From contig CAYFYY010000002.1 in the NCBI GenBank assembly GCA_964347475.1, positions 1-64,000 of the forward strand: 64,000 bases of DNA, read 5' to 3'. This document shows, piece after piece, positions 25,231 through 33,974 of this stretch. Every line of letters starts with the position of its first letter. Within the stretch, counting starts at the first letter, position 1. The position numbers and the translations under genes are program-made. Under the pieces are notes generated by a model. That model made no database searches, had not been told where the DNA came from, and was given only the letters and a program-made list of their open reading frames with translations. The stretch is from GCA-020356105 sp964347475 (GTDB lineage: Bacteria > Pseudomonadota > Alphaproteobacteria > UBA8366 > JADFVY01).

Positions 25231-25892
25231 AGATTCGTCATCACCCGAGTGAAGAACTGCTTCTGGATTACGCGTCCGGCGCCCTCGCCGAGGGCTGGAG
25301 CCTGGCGATCGCAACGCATCTGGCGCTGTGTCCCGCCTGCCGGCACACCGTCGCCGGCCTGGAAGCGCTGGGTGGCGGCATGCTGCTGTCCGCTGCCCCC
25401 GCCGCCATGGACGAGCGGGCGCTGGAGTCGGTCATGGCACGGCTCGACGCCGACATTGAGGAGCCGGGCCCCGGCTCCGCCGTCGGTGGCGCTGCGATGG
25501 CCGAGCGACCGGTTCTGCCCCAGCCGCTGCGTGACTATCTTGGCGGCGACGCCGACACGGTTGACTGGCGACGCCTCGGCCTCGGGGCGTTTCAGGCCGT
25601 CATCCCGACGGCGGAACCCGGGACCACGGTGCGCCTGCTGCGGATTCCGGCGGGAAGGCCGGTGCCGCAGCACTCGCATCGGGGCATGGAGCTGACGTTG
25701 GTGCTCGCCGGCGCGTTTTCCGACGCCACCGGCGAGTACGGCCGCGGCGACCTGCAGGAGGCCGACGAGACTCTGGAGCACCAGCCCCATGCCGCGCCGG
25801 GCGAGGACTGCATCTGCCTTGCCGTGACCGACGCGCCGCTGCGCTTCAAGAGCCTCGCCGCCCGCATGGTGCAGCCGCTGCTCGGGATCTGA
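25227..25892 (+). CDS. chrR: Zinc anti-sigma factor ChrR
   Basis: 221 residues. The N-terminal anti-sigma domain has its zinc ligands at exactly the positions known for Rhodobacter ChrR: His6, His31, Cys35 and Cys38 (HxC-P-A-C pattern). The C-terminal half is a cupin with HSHRGMELTLVLAGAFSD, containing the His-x-His and Glu metal ligands, and a later His in EHQPHAAPGE. The N-domain binds RpoE and the cupin is needed for the singlet-oxygen response. It is the last gene of the operon; no transcription terminator is obvious downstream. Confidence 0.92.
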   Translation: MKIRHHPSEELLLDYASGALAEGWSLAIATHLALCPACRHTVAGLEALGGGMLLSAAPAAMDERALESVMARLDADIEEPGPGSAVGGAAMAERPVLPQPLRDYLGGDADTVDWRRLGLGAFQAVIPTAEPGTTVRLLRIPAGRPVPQHSHRGMELTLVLAGAFSDATGEYGRGDLQEADETLEHQPHAAPGEDCICLAVTDAPLRFKSLAARMVQPLLGI

Positions 25893-26020
25893 CGGGGGCG
25901 GCGGCCCGCCCGCCGGAATCGCGGCACCGTCGGCAACCGCCCAGCCACCCGCTGCCAAGCTCCCGACACCAGTGGTGCCGTGCCGGACGCCCCTTGCAAT
26001 AACAGCGATGGCGCGGATGG

Positions 26021-26094
26021 CGCGCCCGGCAGGATTCGAACCTGCGACCCCAGGATTAGGAATCCTGTGCTCTATCCTGCTGAGCTACGGGCGC
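26021..26094 (-). tRNA. tRNA-Arg (anticodon CCT)
   Basis: 74-base cloverleaf on the minus strand: 7-bp acceptor stem (GCGCCCG with CGGGCGC), D stem GCTC/GAGC, 5-bp anticodon stem CAGGA/TCCTG with loop TTCCTAA giving anticodon CCT (codon AGG), variable loop GGGTC, T stem GCAGG/CCTGC with loop TTCGAAT, discriminator G. CCA is not encoded. All stems pair fully. It is isolated from other tRNAs, lying 129 bp after chrR and 69 bp before the iminopeptidase end. No integrase or attachment-site duplication was seen beside it. Confidence 0.95.
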
Positions 26095-26162
26095 GTCGGG
26101 GGCCTATATAGCGCATCGGGCGGGCGCAGGCCAGCACGGGGCGCCGCCCGATGGATGGTCCC

Positions 26163-27158
26163 TCAAGCCAGCGCCTTGAAGCGGTCGGTCGCCGCGACCA
26201 GGGCCGCGGCGGTGCCGCGCTCGAGCGCCGAATGGCCGGCATCGGCGATGATCTCGAACCGTGCCTTCGGCCAGGCCCGGGCCAGCCGCTCGGCGCTGTG
26301 CGGCGGGCAGATCATGTCGTAGCGCCCCTGCACGATCACGCCCGGTACATCGGCGATGCGGCGGGCGCCCGCCAGGAGCGTGCCCTCATGCAGGAAACAG
26401 TTGTTGGCGAAGTAGTGCGCCTCGATCCGCGCCAGGCCGAGCGCCGCCCGGTCGTCGTCGTAGCGGCCCAGCGTCTCGGCGCGCGGCACCAGCGCCGAGC
26501 ACGCGGCCTCGTACTGGCTCCAGGCGCGCGCCGCCGGCACGTGGATGCCGGGATCGGGGTCGACGAGCCGCCGGTGGTAGCCGGCCAGCAAATCGCCGCG
26601 CTCGGCGGCCGGCAGAAACCCTGCGAAAAGCCGCCAGGCTTCGGGAAAGAATCGGCGCATGCCGTAGAGGAACCAGTGCACCTCCTCCTGTGCGCCGAGG
26701 AACACCCCGCGCAGCACCAGGGCGCGGCAGCGTTCCGGATAGGCCTCGGCATAGGCCAGCGCCAGCAGCGCCCCCCAGGAGCCGCCGAGCACAAGCCAGC
26801 GCTCGACCCCGCGATCCCGGCGCAGCGTTTCGATGTCTTCGACCAGCGCGGCGGTGTCGTTGCCCGACAGCTCGCCATGCGGCGTCGACCGGCCAGCGCC
26901 ACGCTGGTCGAATGCGACGATCCGGTAATGGTCGGGGTCGAAGAAGCGGCGGCTGGCGTCGGTCAGTCCGGCGCCCGGGCCGCCGTGCAGGAATAGCGCC
27001 GGCACGCCGTCCGGCGTCCCGCATTCCTCCCAGTACAGCTCGTGCGGCGGCGCGACGGCAAGGCGCCCGCACAGATAGGGCTCGAGCTCGGGGTACAGCC
27101 GGCTCCGGCTGATGCCACGCTGGCCGCGCGGCGGCGGGTTGTCGTCCCGTGCGCGCAT
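26163..27158 (-). CDS. pip: Prolyl aminopeptidase (proline iminopeptidase)
   Basis: 331-residue alpha/beta hydrolase of peptidase family S33. The oxyanion motif HGGPGAGL (about 58-65), nucleophile elbow GGSWGALLALAYAEAYP (Ser at about 126) and C-terminal GHSALE around the catalytic His match the family. It removes N-terminal proline from peptides in the cytoplasm. FDQRGAGRSTPHG is the family signature after the first strands. Length is as expected. It is on the same strand as the SNase-like gene with a 7-bp gap, probably co-transcribed. Confidence 0.9.
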   Translation of the reverse strand: MRARDDNPPPRGQRGISRSRLYPELEPYLCGRLAVAPPHELYWEECGTPDGVPALFLHGGPGAGLTDASRRFFDPDHYRIVAFDQRGAGRSTPHGELSGNDTAALVEDIETLRRDRGVERWLVLGGSWGALLALAYAEAYPERCRALVLRGVFLGAQEEVHWFLYGMRRFFPEAWRLFAGFLPAAERGDLLAGYHRRLVDPDPGIHVPAARAWSQYEAACSALVPRAETLGRYDDDRAALGLARIEAHYFANNCFLHEGTLLAGARRIADVPGVIVQGRYDMICPPHSAERLARAWPKARFEIIADAGHSALERGTAAALVAATDRFKALA

Positions 27159-27165
27159 CGTTCTG

Positions 27166-27996
27166 CTAGTCCGCCAGCACCTCGATCTGTTCCGGGTGCG
27201 TCGCGGCGATCATAGGGCCATTGCGCCGGTCCAGCCAACCGCGCACGCGGACGATACGGCCCTTGAGCGCCAGCAGGTCCAAACCGGCGTCTTCGAAACC
27301 CGCGCGATCCGCGCCGGCGACGACGATGGTGAAATCGCTCCGCCAGTCCGCGCCGAAATTCAGATAGGTGGTGCCCCGAACCCGCGCCGCGTCGACGACC
27401 TGCCCCTCGACAAGCTGGAACGTACCGATATCGCTTGCCGCGTCGGCGGGCGAGCGGACCGTGTAGAAGGGATGGCGCCAGATCCCCACACGCGCCTCTC
27501 TTGCCGCACGCTCCGCCGCCAACATCTCGGCCACCAGCGACCGGTTGTCGGCGAAGCTGTAGACCCGGGCGAGGCCCTGCGACAGCAGGAGACGCTGCGC
27601 CCAGCGCCCGTCGTCGAGCACGAGGTGGGCGAGCTGCCGTCCGTGCCGGTCGACCCGGCGGCCGCCGTAATAGAGGTGCATGGAGCGGCCCCTGGTGAGC
27701 TCCGCGAGCGCATCTTTCGCGCGGTCGGCCAGCGGCCACGTGCGGAAATTCCGGCGGCCGAGCGGGAGCTTGGGCGCCTGGATGCCGACGAGCCGCACCT
27801 CGCGGCCGTCTTCCAGCAGCACGGTGTCACCGTCGATGACCTCGGCGACGCGGGCCTGCCCGCCATCCGCGAGCCCGCGGGGCGGCGCGTCGGGGTCGGC
27901 GCGCCCGGGCAGGCTGTGGAACGCCAGCGCCGCCGCGACGACGAATCCGAGCAGGAACGCCCGACCCGCAGCCATCCGTGCCATCCCTTCCATCAT
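27166..27996 (-). CDS. Secreted staphylococcal-nuclease-like protein
   Basis: 276 residues with an N-terminal hydrophobic signal (about 9-33) and an SNase domain (about 48-165): VAEVIDGDTVLLEDGREVRLVGIQAPKL carries the calcium/active-site Asp and Arg, and a later GRQLAHLVLDDGRW matches. A second small domain (about 185-276) resembles an OB-type fold (VEGQVVDAARVRGTTYLNFGADWRSDFT). The catalytic Arg near the end of the domain is hard to place, so nuclease activity is probable but not certain. Likely periplasmic. Confidence 0.8.
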   Translation of the reverse strand: MMEGMARMAAGRAFLLGFVVAAALAFHSLPGRADPDAPPRGLADGGQARVAEVIDGDTVLLEDGREVRLVGIQAPKLPLGRRNFRTWPLADRAKDALAELTRGRSMHLYYGGRRVDRHGRQLAHLVLDDGRWAQRLLLSQGLARVYSFADNRSLVAEMLAAERAAREARVGIWRHPFYTVRSPADAASDIGTFQLVEGQVVDAARVRGTTYLNFGADWRSDFTIVVAGADRAGFEDAGLDLLALKGRIVRVRGWLDRRNGPMIAATHPEQIEVLAD

Positions 27997-28171
27997 GAGC
28001 GTCGGCCTGCGACCCTATCGCAGCCTCGCCGATACGAAAAGCCCGGGCAGGGCCGCAGAAAATTAACGACCGACGGGGTAAGTTTCGCCTTGCTATCGCG
28101 CCGCGGGGCCGCAATGTCGTATTGGTAGCCGGCGACCGCGCCGTCGGCGCAACGATTCCGAAGGAACGACA

Positions 28172-29641
28172 ATGAGACTCACGCGGCGACATTTCTGCGG
28201 CCTGTCCTGTTCGGCACTGGCGCTGGGCGCGGCCGGGTGCGCCATCAACCCGGCGACCGGCCAGCGCAATCTGATGCTGATGTCGCCGCAGGACGAGCGC
28301 CGCCGCGGCGCCGAACTGCATCCCGAGGTGGTCAAGGAGTTCGGCGGCGTCTACGACGATACCCGGATCACGCAGTATGTGGCCGTGGTCGGCGGCCGGA
28401 TCACAAAGGCCACCGAACAGCCCGACCAGAACTATACCTTCACGGTGCTCGACAGCCCGGTGGTCAACGCCTTCGCACTGCCCGGCGGGTATGTCTACAT
28501 CACCCGCGGGCTAATGGCGCTGGCCGGCGACGAGGCGGAACTCGCCGGTGTTCTCGGTCACGAGCTGGGACATGTCGTGGCCCGCCACGCGGCACAGCGC
28601 TACAGCCGCGGCCTTATCGTCGGCGGGCTCGCCGGCCTGCTCGGCGCGGTCACCGGCAGCGAGACCGTGGGCAACGTCGTCGCCGGCATCGGCAGCCTGA
28701 CCTTCGTCCAGCCGTTCTCGCGCGAGCAGGAGCTGGAGGCGGACCGTCTGGGCGTGCGCTACATCAGCCGCGCCGGATACGACCCGGCCGGAATGACGAG
28801 CTTCCTGTCGAAGATGCGCGAGAACAGCCGGCTCGAGGCGCGGCTGGCCGGCCGGGATCCTGACGAAGTCGATGCGAGGGACATCATGTCGACCCATCCG
28901 CGCACCGTAGAGCGCGTCCGCCAGGCCATGCAGCTCGCCGGCGCAACGGCGGGGCAGGGGGCGCTTGACCGGGACGGCTATCTCAACCGCATCGACTCCA
29001 TGATTTACGGCGACTCGCCGCATCACGGGCTGGCGCGCGGCCGGCTGTTCATTCATCCCGTGCAGCGCTATCGCTTCGAGGTGCCGGACGGTTTTGCCCT
29101 CAAGAGCCTGCCGGACGCAGCTATCGCCACGCATCCGGCAAGGATGCTCATCCAGTTCGATGCCGCCGACAAGCCGTATGGCGGTACGATGGCCGGCTAC
29201 GTCGCCGAGGAATGGGCCAAGCAGCTGACGCTCGAGGAGCTGTCGCCGGTTACCGTGAACGGCATGGCCGCGGCTACCGCGCGCACGACGCTGGAGGTCC
29301 GCGGCGGGACGCTGGAGTTGCGCCTTGCCGCCGTGCGGTTCGATGCGGGGCGGATTTACCGCTTCGTCGGCGCGGCACCGCGCGAGGCGGCGACGCCGCT
29401 GCCCGGCGCGTTCCGCCAGACGCTGTTCAGCCTGCGCCCGCTCAGCCCGGCGGAAGCGGCCGCCGCGCGACCGTGGCGGATCCATGTCGTCGACGTCCGC
29501 AGCGGCGATACCGTGTACGGGCTGGCGCAGCGGTCACCGTTCGAGTTGCTGCCGCAGGAACGGTTTCTCGTCCTCAACGGACTTCGCGCGGATCAGCCGC
29601 TGCGAGTTGGGGAAAGGGTCAAGTTGGTCCTCGGGCAATGA
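28172..29641 (+). CDS. M48 family metalloprotease lipoprotein, copy 1
   Basis: 489 residues. The N-terminus has paired Arg and a lipobox (LGAAGC, Cys23). The zinc site is HELGH at 130-134 with the third ligand Glu in EQELEADRLGV, the M48 / BepA pattern. The C-terminal 60 residues (SGDTVYGLAQ ... LNGL ... LRVGERVKLVL) look LysM-like. Likely a periplasmic protease acting on envelope or misfolded outer-membrane proteins. The next gene is a same-length homologue overlapping by ATGA, a clear tandem duplication. Unlike E. coli BepA no TPR domain is visible. Confidence 0.88.
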   Translation: MRLTRRHFCGLSCSALALGAAGCAINPATGQRNLMLMSPQDERRRGAELHPEVVKEFGGVYDDTRITQYVAVVGGRITKATEQPDQNYTFTVLDSPVVNAFALPGGYVYITRGLMALAGDEAELAGVLGHELGHVVARHAAQRYSRGLIVGGLAGLLGAVTGSETVGNVVAGIGSLTFVQPFSREQELEADRLGVRYISRAGYDPAGMTSFLSKMRENSRLEARLAGRDPDEVDARDIMSTHPRTVERVRQAMQLAGATAGQGALDRDGYLNRIDSMIYGDSPHHGLARGRLFIHPVQRYRFEVPDGFALKSLPDAAIATHPARMLIQFDAADKPYGGTMAGYVAEEWAKQLTLEELSPVTVNGMAAATARTTLEVRGGTLELRLAAVRFDAGRIYRFVGAAPREAATPLPGAFRQTLFSLRPLSPAEAAAARPWRIHVVDVRSGDTVYGLAQRSPFELLPQERFLVLNGLRADQPLRVGERVKLVLGQ

Positions 29642-31107
29642 TCGGCCTGCCGGTACGCTCCTGTCTTGCCTGTCTGGCCGCGCTGCTGTCGTGGGCGGTC
29701 GGCGGCTGCGCCATCAACCCCGCGACCGGCAAGATCGACTTCATGGTGGTCTCGACCGAGGAGGAAAAGGAGATCGGCCGCAAGTCGCACCCCCAGGTGC
29801 TGGCGGAATTCGGCGGCGTCTACTATGACCCGGCCTTCGCCACCTATGTCGAGGAGGTCGGGCACCGGATCGCGGCGGTTACGGAGTTGCAGGAGTTCGA
29901 ATATCGCTTCACGGTCCTGGACTCTCCATCGGTCAATGCGTTCGCCCTGCCGGGCGGTTATGTCTACGTGACCCGCGGGCTGCTGGCACTGGCCAGCAGC
30001 GAGGCCGAACTGGCCAGCGTGCTGAGCCACGAACTGGCGCACATCAACGCGCGCCACGGTGCCCGGCGGCTCAGCGGCATGAAGGCGGAAGAACGGATCT
30101 GCGCCACCATCGGGTGCGACTTCGAGCTGCCGGTACTCGGCGACACCGCCGCGGTCGGCATCCGGCTCGCGTTTGGCGGCTTCACCCAGGACCAGGAACT
30201 CGAGGCGGACCGGCTCGGCCTGCGCTATCTCATCGCCGCCGGGTACGACCCGCGGGGGATGACAGGGTTCCTCGGCAAACTCAAGGCGCAGCGCGACCTG
30301 GAGGCCCGTATCGCCGGGCTTAGCGACGCACAGCGCAATTCGCACGGTTATGCCTCGACCCACCCGCTCACCGGCGCGCGGGTCGAACAGGCCGCCGCCC
30401 TGATCGGCGACCTGAACGATCCGCCGGGCTTCGTCGGCGAGACCGCCTATCTCAGCGCCATCGACGGGCTGCTCTACGGCAACCGGCGCGAATACGGGTT
30501 CGTGATCGGTCAGACCTATGCCCATCCGATCCGTCGCGTCGCCTTCACGGTGCCCGCGGGCTACTCGCTGTATGCCGACAGCCGCCGGGTCACGGCGCTC
30601 GGTCCCGGCGGTGCCGCCATCCTGTTTGAGCCGTCGCGCCTGCTCGTGACCGGGCCGGTGGTCGAGTACCTCACGCACATCTGGGCCGGCGGCATTGAAC
30701 TCGAAGACGTGCGCGAATTCGCGATCGACGGGCTGGAGGCGGCAACCGGCTGGCTGCGCGGCGACACAAAGCAGGGGCCCGTCGATTATCGCCTCGTCGC
30801 GGTGCGCAGCGGGCCGGGCACCGTCTACCGCTTCCTGTTCATGTCGCCGGCGCGGATGACCAGCCGGTTGAGCGAGGGCATGCGGCAGACAACATACAGC
30901 TTCCGCACTCTGGACGAGGCGGAGACTGCGGCGCTGCATCCCCTGCGCCTGCGTGTGATAACCACCGGCACGGGGGACACGTTCGACACTCTGGTCCAGC
31001 GCAACGCGTTTGCCGACCATGCGGCGGAGCGTTTTGCGATTCTCAACGACCTCGGCGACCGGCCGGAGGTGCGCCCGGGTCGCCTCGTCAAGCTTGTCAG
31101 GAACTAG
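29638..31107 (+). CDS. M48 family metalloprotease lipoprotein, copy 2
   Basis: 489 residues, parallel to the upstream gene along the full length: lipobox AVGGC (Cys24), CAINPATGK, zinc site HELAH at 131-135, third ligand in QELEADRLGLRY, and a LysM-like C-terminus (GDTFDTLVQRNAF ... RPGRLVKLV). A small Cys pair (CATIGC) after the zinc motif is absent from copy 1. Its ATG overlaps the stop of copy 1. The gene ends 6 bp from the end of the convergent rpoH, so no space remains for independent terminators. Confidence 0.88.
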   Translation: MIGLPVRSCLACLAALLSWAVGGCAINPATGKIDFMVVSTEEEKEIGRKSHPQVLAEFGGVYYDPAFATYVEEVGHRIAAVTELQEFEYRFTVLDSPSVNAFALPGGYVYVTRGLLALASSEAELASVLSHELAHINARHGARRLSGMKAEERICATIGCDFELPVLGDTAAVGIRLAFGGFTQDQELEADRLGLRYLIAAGYDPRGMTGFLGKLKAQRDLEARIAGLSDAQRNSHGYASTHPLTGARVEQAAALIGDLNDPPGFVGETAYLSAIDGLLYGNRREYGFVIGQTYAHPIRRVAFTVPAGYSLYADSRRVTALGPGGAAILFEPSRLLVTGPVVEYLTHIWAGGIELEDVREFAIDGLEAATGWLRGDTKQGPVDYRLVAVRSGPGTVYRFLFMSPARMTSRLSEGMRQTTYSFRTLDEAETAALHPLRLRVITTGTGDTFDTLVQRNAFADHAAERFAILNDLGDRPEVRPGRLVKLVRN

Positions 31108-31113
31108 AGTCGG

Positions 31114-31998
31114 TCAGGTCTCGAACAGGAGGTCGCCCGGCGCCCGAACGCGGCGCAGCATGGAGTCCTTGAGCTTGCCGAGGGCACGGCTTTCAAGCTG
31201 GCGGACGCGTTCCTTGCTGACCCCGAGTTCGCGGCCCAGTTCCTCGAGCGTGGCGCCCTCGTCCGTCAGCCGCCGCTGGCGGATGATCGTCTGCTCGCGC
31301 GGGCTCAGCTCGCGCAGCGCCTCGGCGAGCCAGCGCGACCGCGTTTCGGCATCGCGCATGCCGATGGCAACGGTCTCGGGGCTGGGGCCGGAGTCCGGCA
31401 GGAAATCCATCCAGTCGTCGTCGGACGAATCGGACAGCGGCGCATTCAGCGACTGGTCGATGCCGCTGAGGCGGACTTCCATCGATTCGACCTCGCCCAC
31501 ATCGACGTTCAGCTCCTCGGCAATGGTGCGGCGGCCCTCCTCGCTCAACCGCGCGCCCATCGAATCGTCGATCCGCGCACGCAGGCGACGCAGATTGAAG
31601 AACAGGGACTTCTGCGCCGCCGTCGTGCCGGTCCGCACGATCGACCAGTTGCGCAGGACATAGTCCTGCATGGCCGAGCGGATCCACCACGTGGCGTAGG
31701 TCGAGAACCGCACCTCGCGCTGCGGCTCGAACCGGGCAGCGGCCTGCATCAACCCGACATTGCCTTCCTGCACGAGATCGCCCATCGGCAGGCCGTAATT
31801 GCGAAATCGGGAGGCGGTGCTGACGACCAGCCGCATGTAGCTGCGGACCAGCTCGTGCAGCGCCATCTCGTCGCCCTCCTCGCGCCAGCGGCGTGCAAGT
31901 TCGAACTCGCGCTCGCGCGCAAGCAGCGGCTCCTTCATCGAGGTTTTGATGAAATTCAGATTTGCACGCTGGGTTTTGGGATCGTCGATATGGGCCAT
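31114..31998 (-). CDS. rpoH: Heat-shock-type sigma factor RpoH
   Basis: 294 residues. Region 2 reads HELVRSYMRLVVSTASRFRNYGLPMGDLVQEGNVGLMQAAARFEPQREVRFSTYATWWIRSAMQDYVLRNWSIVRTG. The RpoH box is present as QKSLFFNLRRLR. Region 4 is LSPREQTIIRQRRL ... LGVSKERVRQLESRAL. Alphaproteobacteria often carry two RpoH proteins; which one this is cannot be settled, and the promoter seen is sigma-70-like rather than RpoE-type. ATG at 31998 gives MAHIDDPKTQR; a GTG at 32049 would add 17 residues without a ribosome site. Confidence 0.9.
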   Translation of the reverse strand: MAHIDDPKTQRANLNFIKTSMKEPLLAREREFELARRWREEGDEMALHELVRSYMRLVVSTASRFRNYGLPMGDLVQEGNVGLMQAAARFEPQREVRFSTYATWWIRSAMQDYVLRNWSIVRTGTTAAQKSLFFNLRRLRARIDDSMGARLSEEGRRTIAEELNVDVGEVESMEVRLSGIDQSLNAPLSDSSDDDWMDFLPDSGPSPETVAIGMRDAETRSRWLAEALRELSPREQTIIRQRRLTDEGATLEELGRELGVSKERVRQLESRALGKLKDSMLRRVRAPGDLLFET

Positions 31999-32066
31999 TG
32001 TGGTCGCCGCAATGCCGCGGGGCGGTCCTCTCCGAATTGGTCTAAACACAATAGGTTCGGGTTATA

Positions 32067-32097
32067 ATCATAGCAAAAATCACAGTACGCTAGTCAA
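32067..32097 (-). promoter_or_regulatory. Sigma-70-like promoter upstream of rpoH
   Basis: Minus strand: TTGACT (32097-32092), 19-base spacer, TATGAT (32072-32067). The spacer is longer than the ideal 17. The patch is AT-rich amid GC-rich sequence, which supports a promoter. No TGATCC element is present, so this rpoH is not an obvious RpoE target. Confidence 0.5.
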
Positions 32098-32158
32098 CTT
32101 TTTTTGATCGCCCCACGCGTGCGCCGCGCGCCTTGTCGCGCCCCCCGTGGCTGCGCGT

Positions 32159-32965
32159 TCAGGACTCGATTCGCTCGATGATCTCGCCCGTCGGTGCAAA
32201 GCAGGCGGCGGCCAATGTGCCGCCGAAGCCGCATCCGCCATCGACCGTCGCGGTGAAGGGGGTTTCGGCGAACCCGCCGTGTTCGGGGTCGTAGCCGCGA
32301 ACGACCCGGCAAAACGACTCGTACGGTGCGACGACGTCGTTGAAGCTGCGTCCGGCCCACCAGAACGCATCGCTCTGGGCCGCCAGCGGCCGCTCAATAT
32401 CGATTCCGCAATTGACGAACAGCAGTTCACTGCCGCCGGTACTGACCGCCGCCCGCTTGAGGCCGGAGAAAAACGCATCGTGCCCGGGATGGCGGCGCAC
32501 GGCCTCGCGCAATGTCCGGGTCCAGTCGTTCAAGATCGTTGCCCCGCCCACCGCCGCGTGCGCCCCTGCGTCCGGGTCGCCGCCATAGGCCTTCAGCGTG
32601 GCCGCGACGCCGCGCGACAGCACCCAGCTGAGGATCGCCCGCGGGTCGCTCGCGAATTGCAGTTGCAGCAGCTTCTGCCACATCTCCTCCTGGCTGCCGC
32701 GCAAATGCACGATGTCGGCCGCCACGCGCAGCGGCGGATGGGCCAGCACCCGCCGCCGGAAGTCGACAAGCTCTTCGACGGTTCCGGCAACGTCCGGGCC
32801 GTATCCGAGATAGTTGCCGAGATAGACGAGCGCGTCGCGCTGCTCGATGCGCGGCTCGAGCTGCGCATGCAGGGTCTTCAATCGCGCGGATTCGCCATGC
32901 ACGGCACCCACCGCCCAGATCCGCGAGGCTCCGCGGAATTCGGCAATGGATGTCTGGTCTCGCAT
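32159..32965 (-). CDS. Degenerate serine/threonine-phosphatase-like protein
   Basis: 268 residues with the layout of a calcineurin-type metallophosphoesterase but with the metal-binding motifs altered: GDxHG is GAVHG (20-24), GDxxDRG is GNYLGYG (50-56), and GNHE is GSQEE (90-94). Only the first His of the set is kept. The C-terminus (GFAETPFTATVDGGCGFGGTLAAACF) retains the family closing strand. Probably a non-catalytic relative with a binding or regulatory role, possibly under relaxed selection. It lies between rpoH and carD on the same strand. Confidence 0.7.
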   Translation of the reverse strand: MRDQTSIAEFRGASRIWAVGAVHGESARLKTLHAQLEPRIEQRDALVYLGNYLGYGPDVAGTVEELVDFRRRVLAHPPLRVAADIVHLRGSQEEMWQKLLQLQFASDPRAILSWVLSRGVAATLKAYGGDPDAGAHAAVGGATILNDWTRTLREAVRRHPGHDAFFSGLKRAAVSTGGSELLFVNCGIDIERPLAAQSDAFWWAGRSFNDVVAPYESFCRVVRGYDPEHGGFAETPFTATVDGGCGFGGTLAAACFAPTGEIIERIES

Positions 32966-33024
32966 GAACTCGGGCCGTTGGCGCCGCAGCGGTGGCGCGC
33001 CCGCAAACGGGCGCGGTGCCGCCG

Positions 33025-33531
33025 TCAGGCCGCTTTGAGCATCGCCTCCAGTTTCTGCGTCGCCGCGTTCTCGTCGAGGTTCTCGACCGCTGCGAACTCG
33101 CGCACCAGGCGATCGAGCGCCGCCTGGTAGATCTGGCGTTCACTGTACGACTGGTCGGGCTGGTCGGCATTGCGGTGCAGGTCGCGCACAACTTCGGCGA
33201 TCGACACGGGATCGCCGGAATTGATCTTCGCCTCGTACTCCTGCGCGCGCCGGCTCCACATGGTCCGCTTGACGCGGCTGCGGCCCTTCAGCGTCTTCAA
33301 TGCGCTCTTCATCTGGTCGCGCGACGACAGCGGACGCAGACCCGAATTCCGGGCCTTGGCGACCGGAATACGCAGCGTCATGCGATCCTTGTCGAAATGG
33401 ATAACGATCAACTCCAGCCGGCAGCCGGCGATCTCCGCCTCCTCGATACCGGCCACCTTGCCGACCCCGTGAGTCGGATAGACCACCCATTCGCCGCCGC
33501 GAAACTTCAACGCGTCAATAGTCCCGCTCAT
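33025..33531 (-). CDS. CarD family RNA-polymerase-binding regulator
   Basis: 168 residues. The N-terminal Tudor-like RNA-polymerase interaction domain (FRGGEWVVYPTHGVGKVAGIEE) is followed by the C-terminal helical DNA-binding domain (KARNSGLRPLSSRDQMKSALKTLKGRSRVKRTMWSRRAQEY). It binds the beta subunit and stabilises open promoter complexes, often at rRNA and stress-related promoters. Its pairing with a FdxA ferredoxin gene upstream on the same strand is typical of alphaproteobacteria. The ATG at 33531 follows a long gene-free leader. Confidence 0.9.
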   Translation of the reverse strand: MSGTIDALKFRGGEWVVYPTHGVGKVAGIEEAEIAGCRLELIVIHFDKDRMTLRIPVAKARNSGLRPLSSRDQMKSALKTLKGRSRVKRTMWSRRAQEYEAKINSGDPVSIAEVVRDLHRNADQPDQSYSERQIYQAALDRLVREFAAVENLDENAATQKLEAMLKAA

Positions 33532-33974
33532 GTAGTTCGTAAGCCCCTTGAATTACGTGTCGTCAATCCGGCCTCCGGGCCGCGGGTAACCGGTCCTGCC
33601 CACCGCGGCAATCGGGAATGCCGCGGCAATGACGGTTCAGAGTGCACGACCTCTCCTCTGCCAGCGCGCTTGACGCCGACCCCCGCGAGCCGCCGGCATA
33701 CCGCCCCGGCCCGCGACCACTCCATCCGCTCATGTAATGCAGGGACCACCCCGCCCGAATACCGCCCTGCGGAACGGGCGAACGTTTTCCTCGCTCGCTA
33801 CGCAGGTAATAATATAACAGGTTTTTTGACCGATTTACAGAGGCTTGTTCCGATCGCCCCCAGCGCCCGGCAGCCACCGGGCGGTTGCCGATGGTGCGAC
33901 GCGGCAAAATGCCGCGGCGACGCTTGCTGGCGCGGGGCGGCCCGCGCCGCTGGTCATCCGAGAATCACGTCAGC
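33532..33974. other. Gene-free stretch between fdxA and carD
   Basis: 443 bp without a supportable gene. An AT-rich patch at about 33805-33845 contains a minus-strand TATATT-like -10 and the small hairpin GGTCAAAAAACC, a possible carD promoter that would leave a leader of about 280 bases. No -35 box was clear, and no RNA structure could be assigned. Confidence 0.5.

Noticed and set aside
26021..26094. tRNA-Arg as an integration site of a mobile island
   Set aside because: No integrase, no duplicated tRNA end and ordinary flanking genes.
32063..32068. Plus-strand TATAAT near rpoH
   Set aside because: Points into the end of an opposite gene with no plus-strand gene following.
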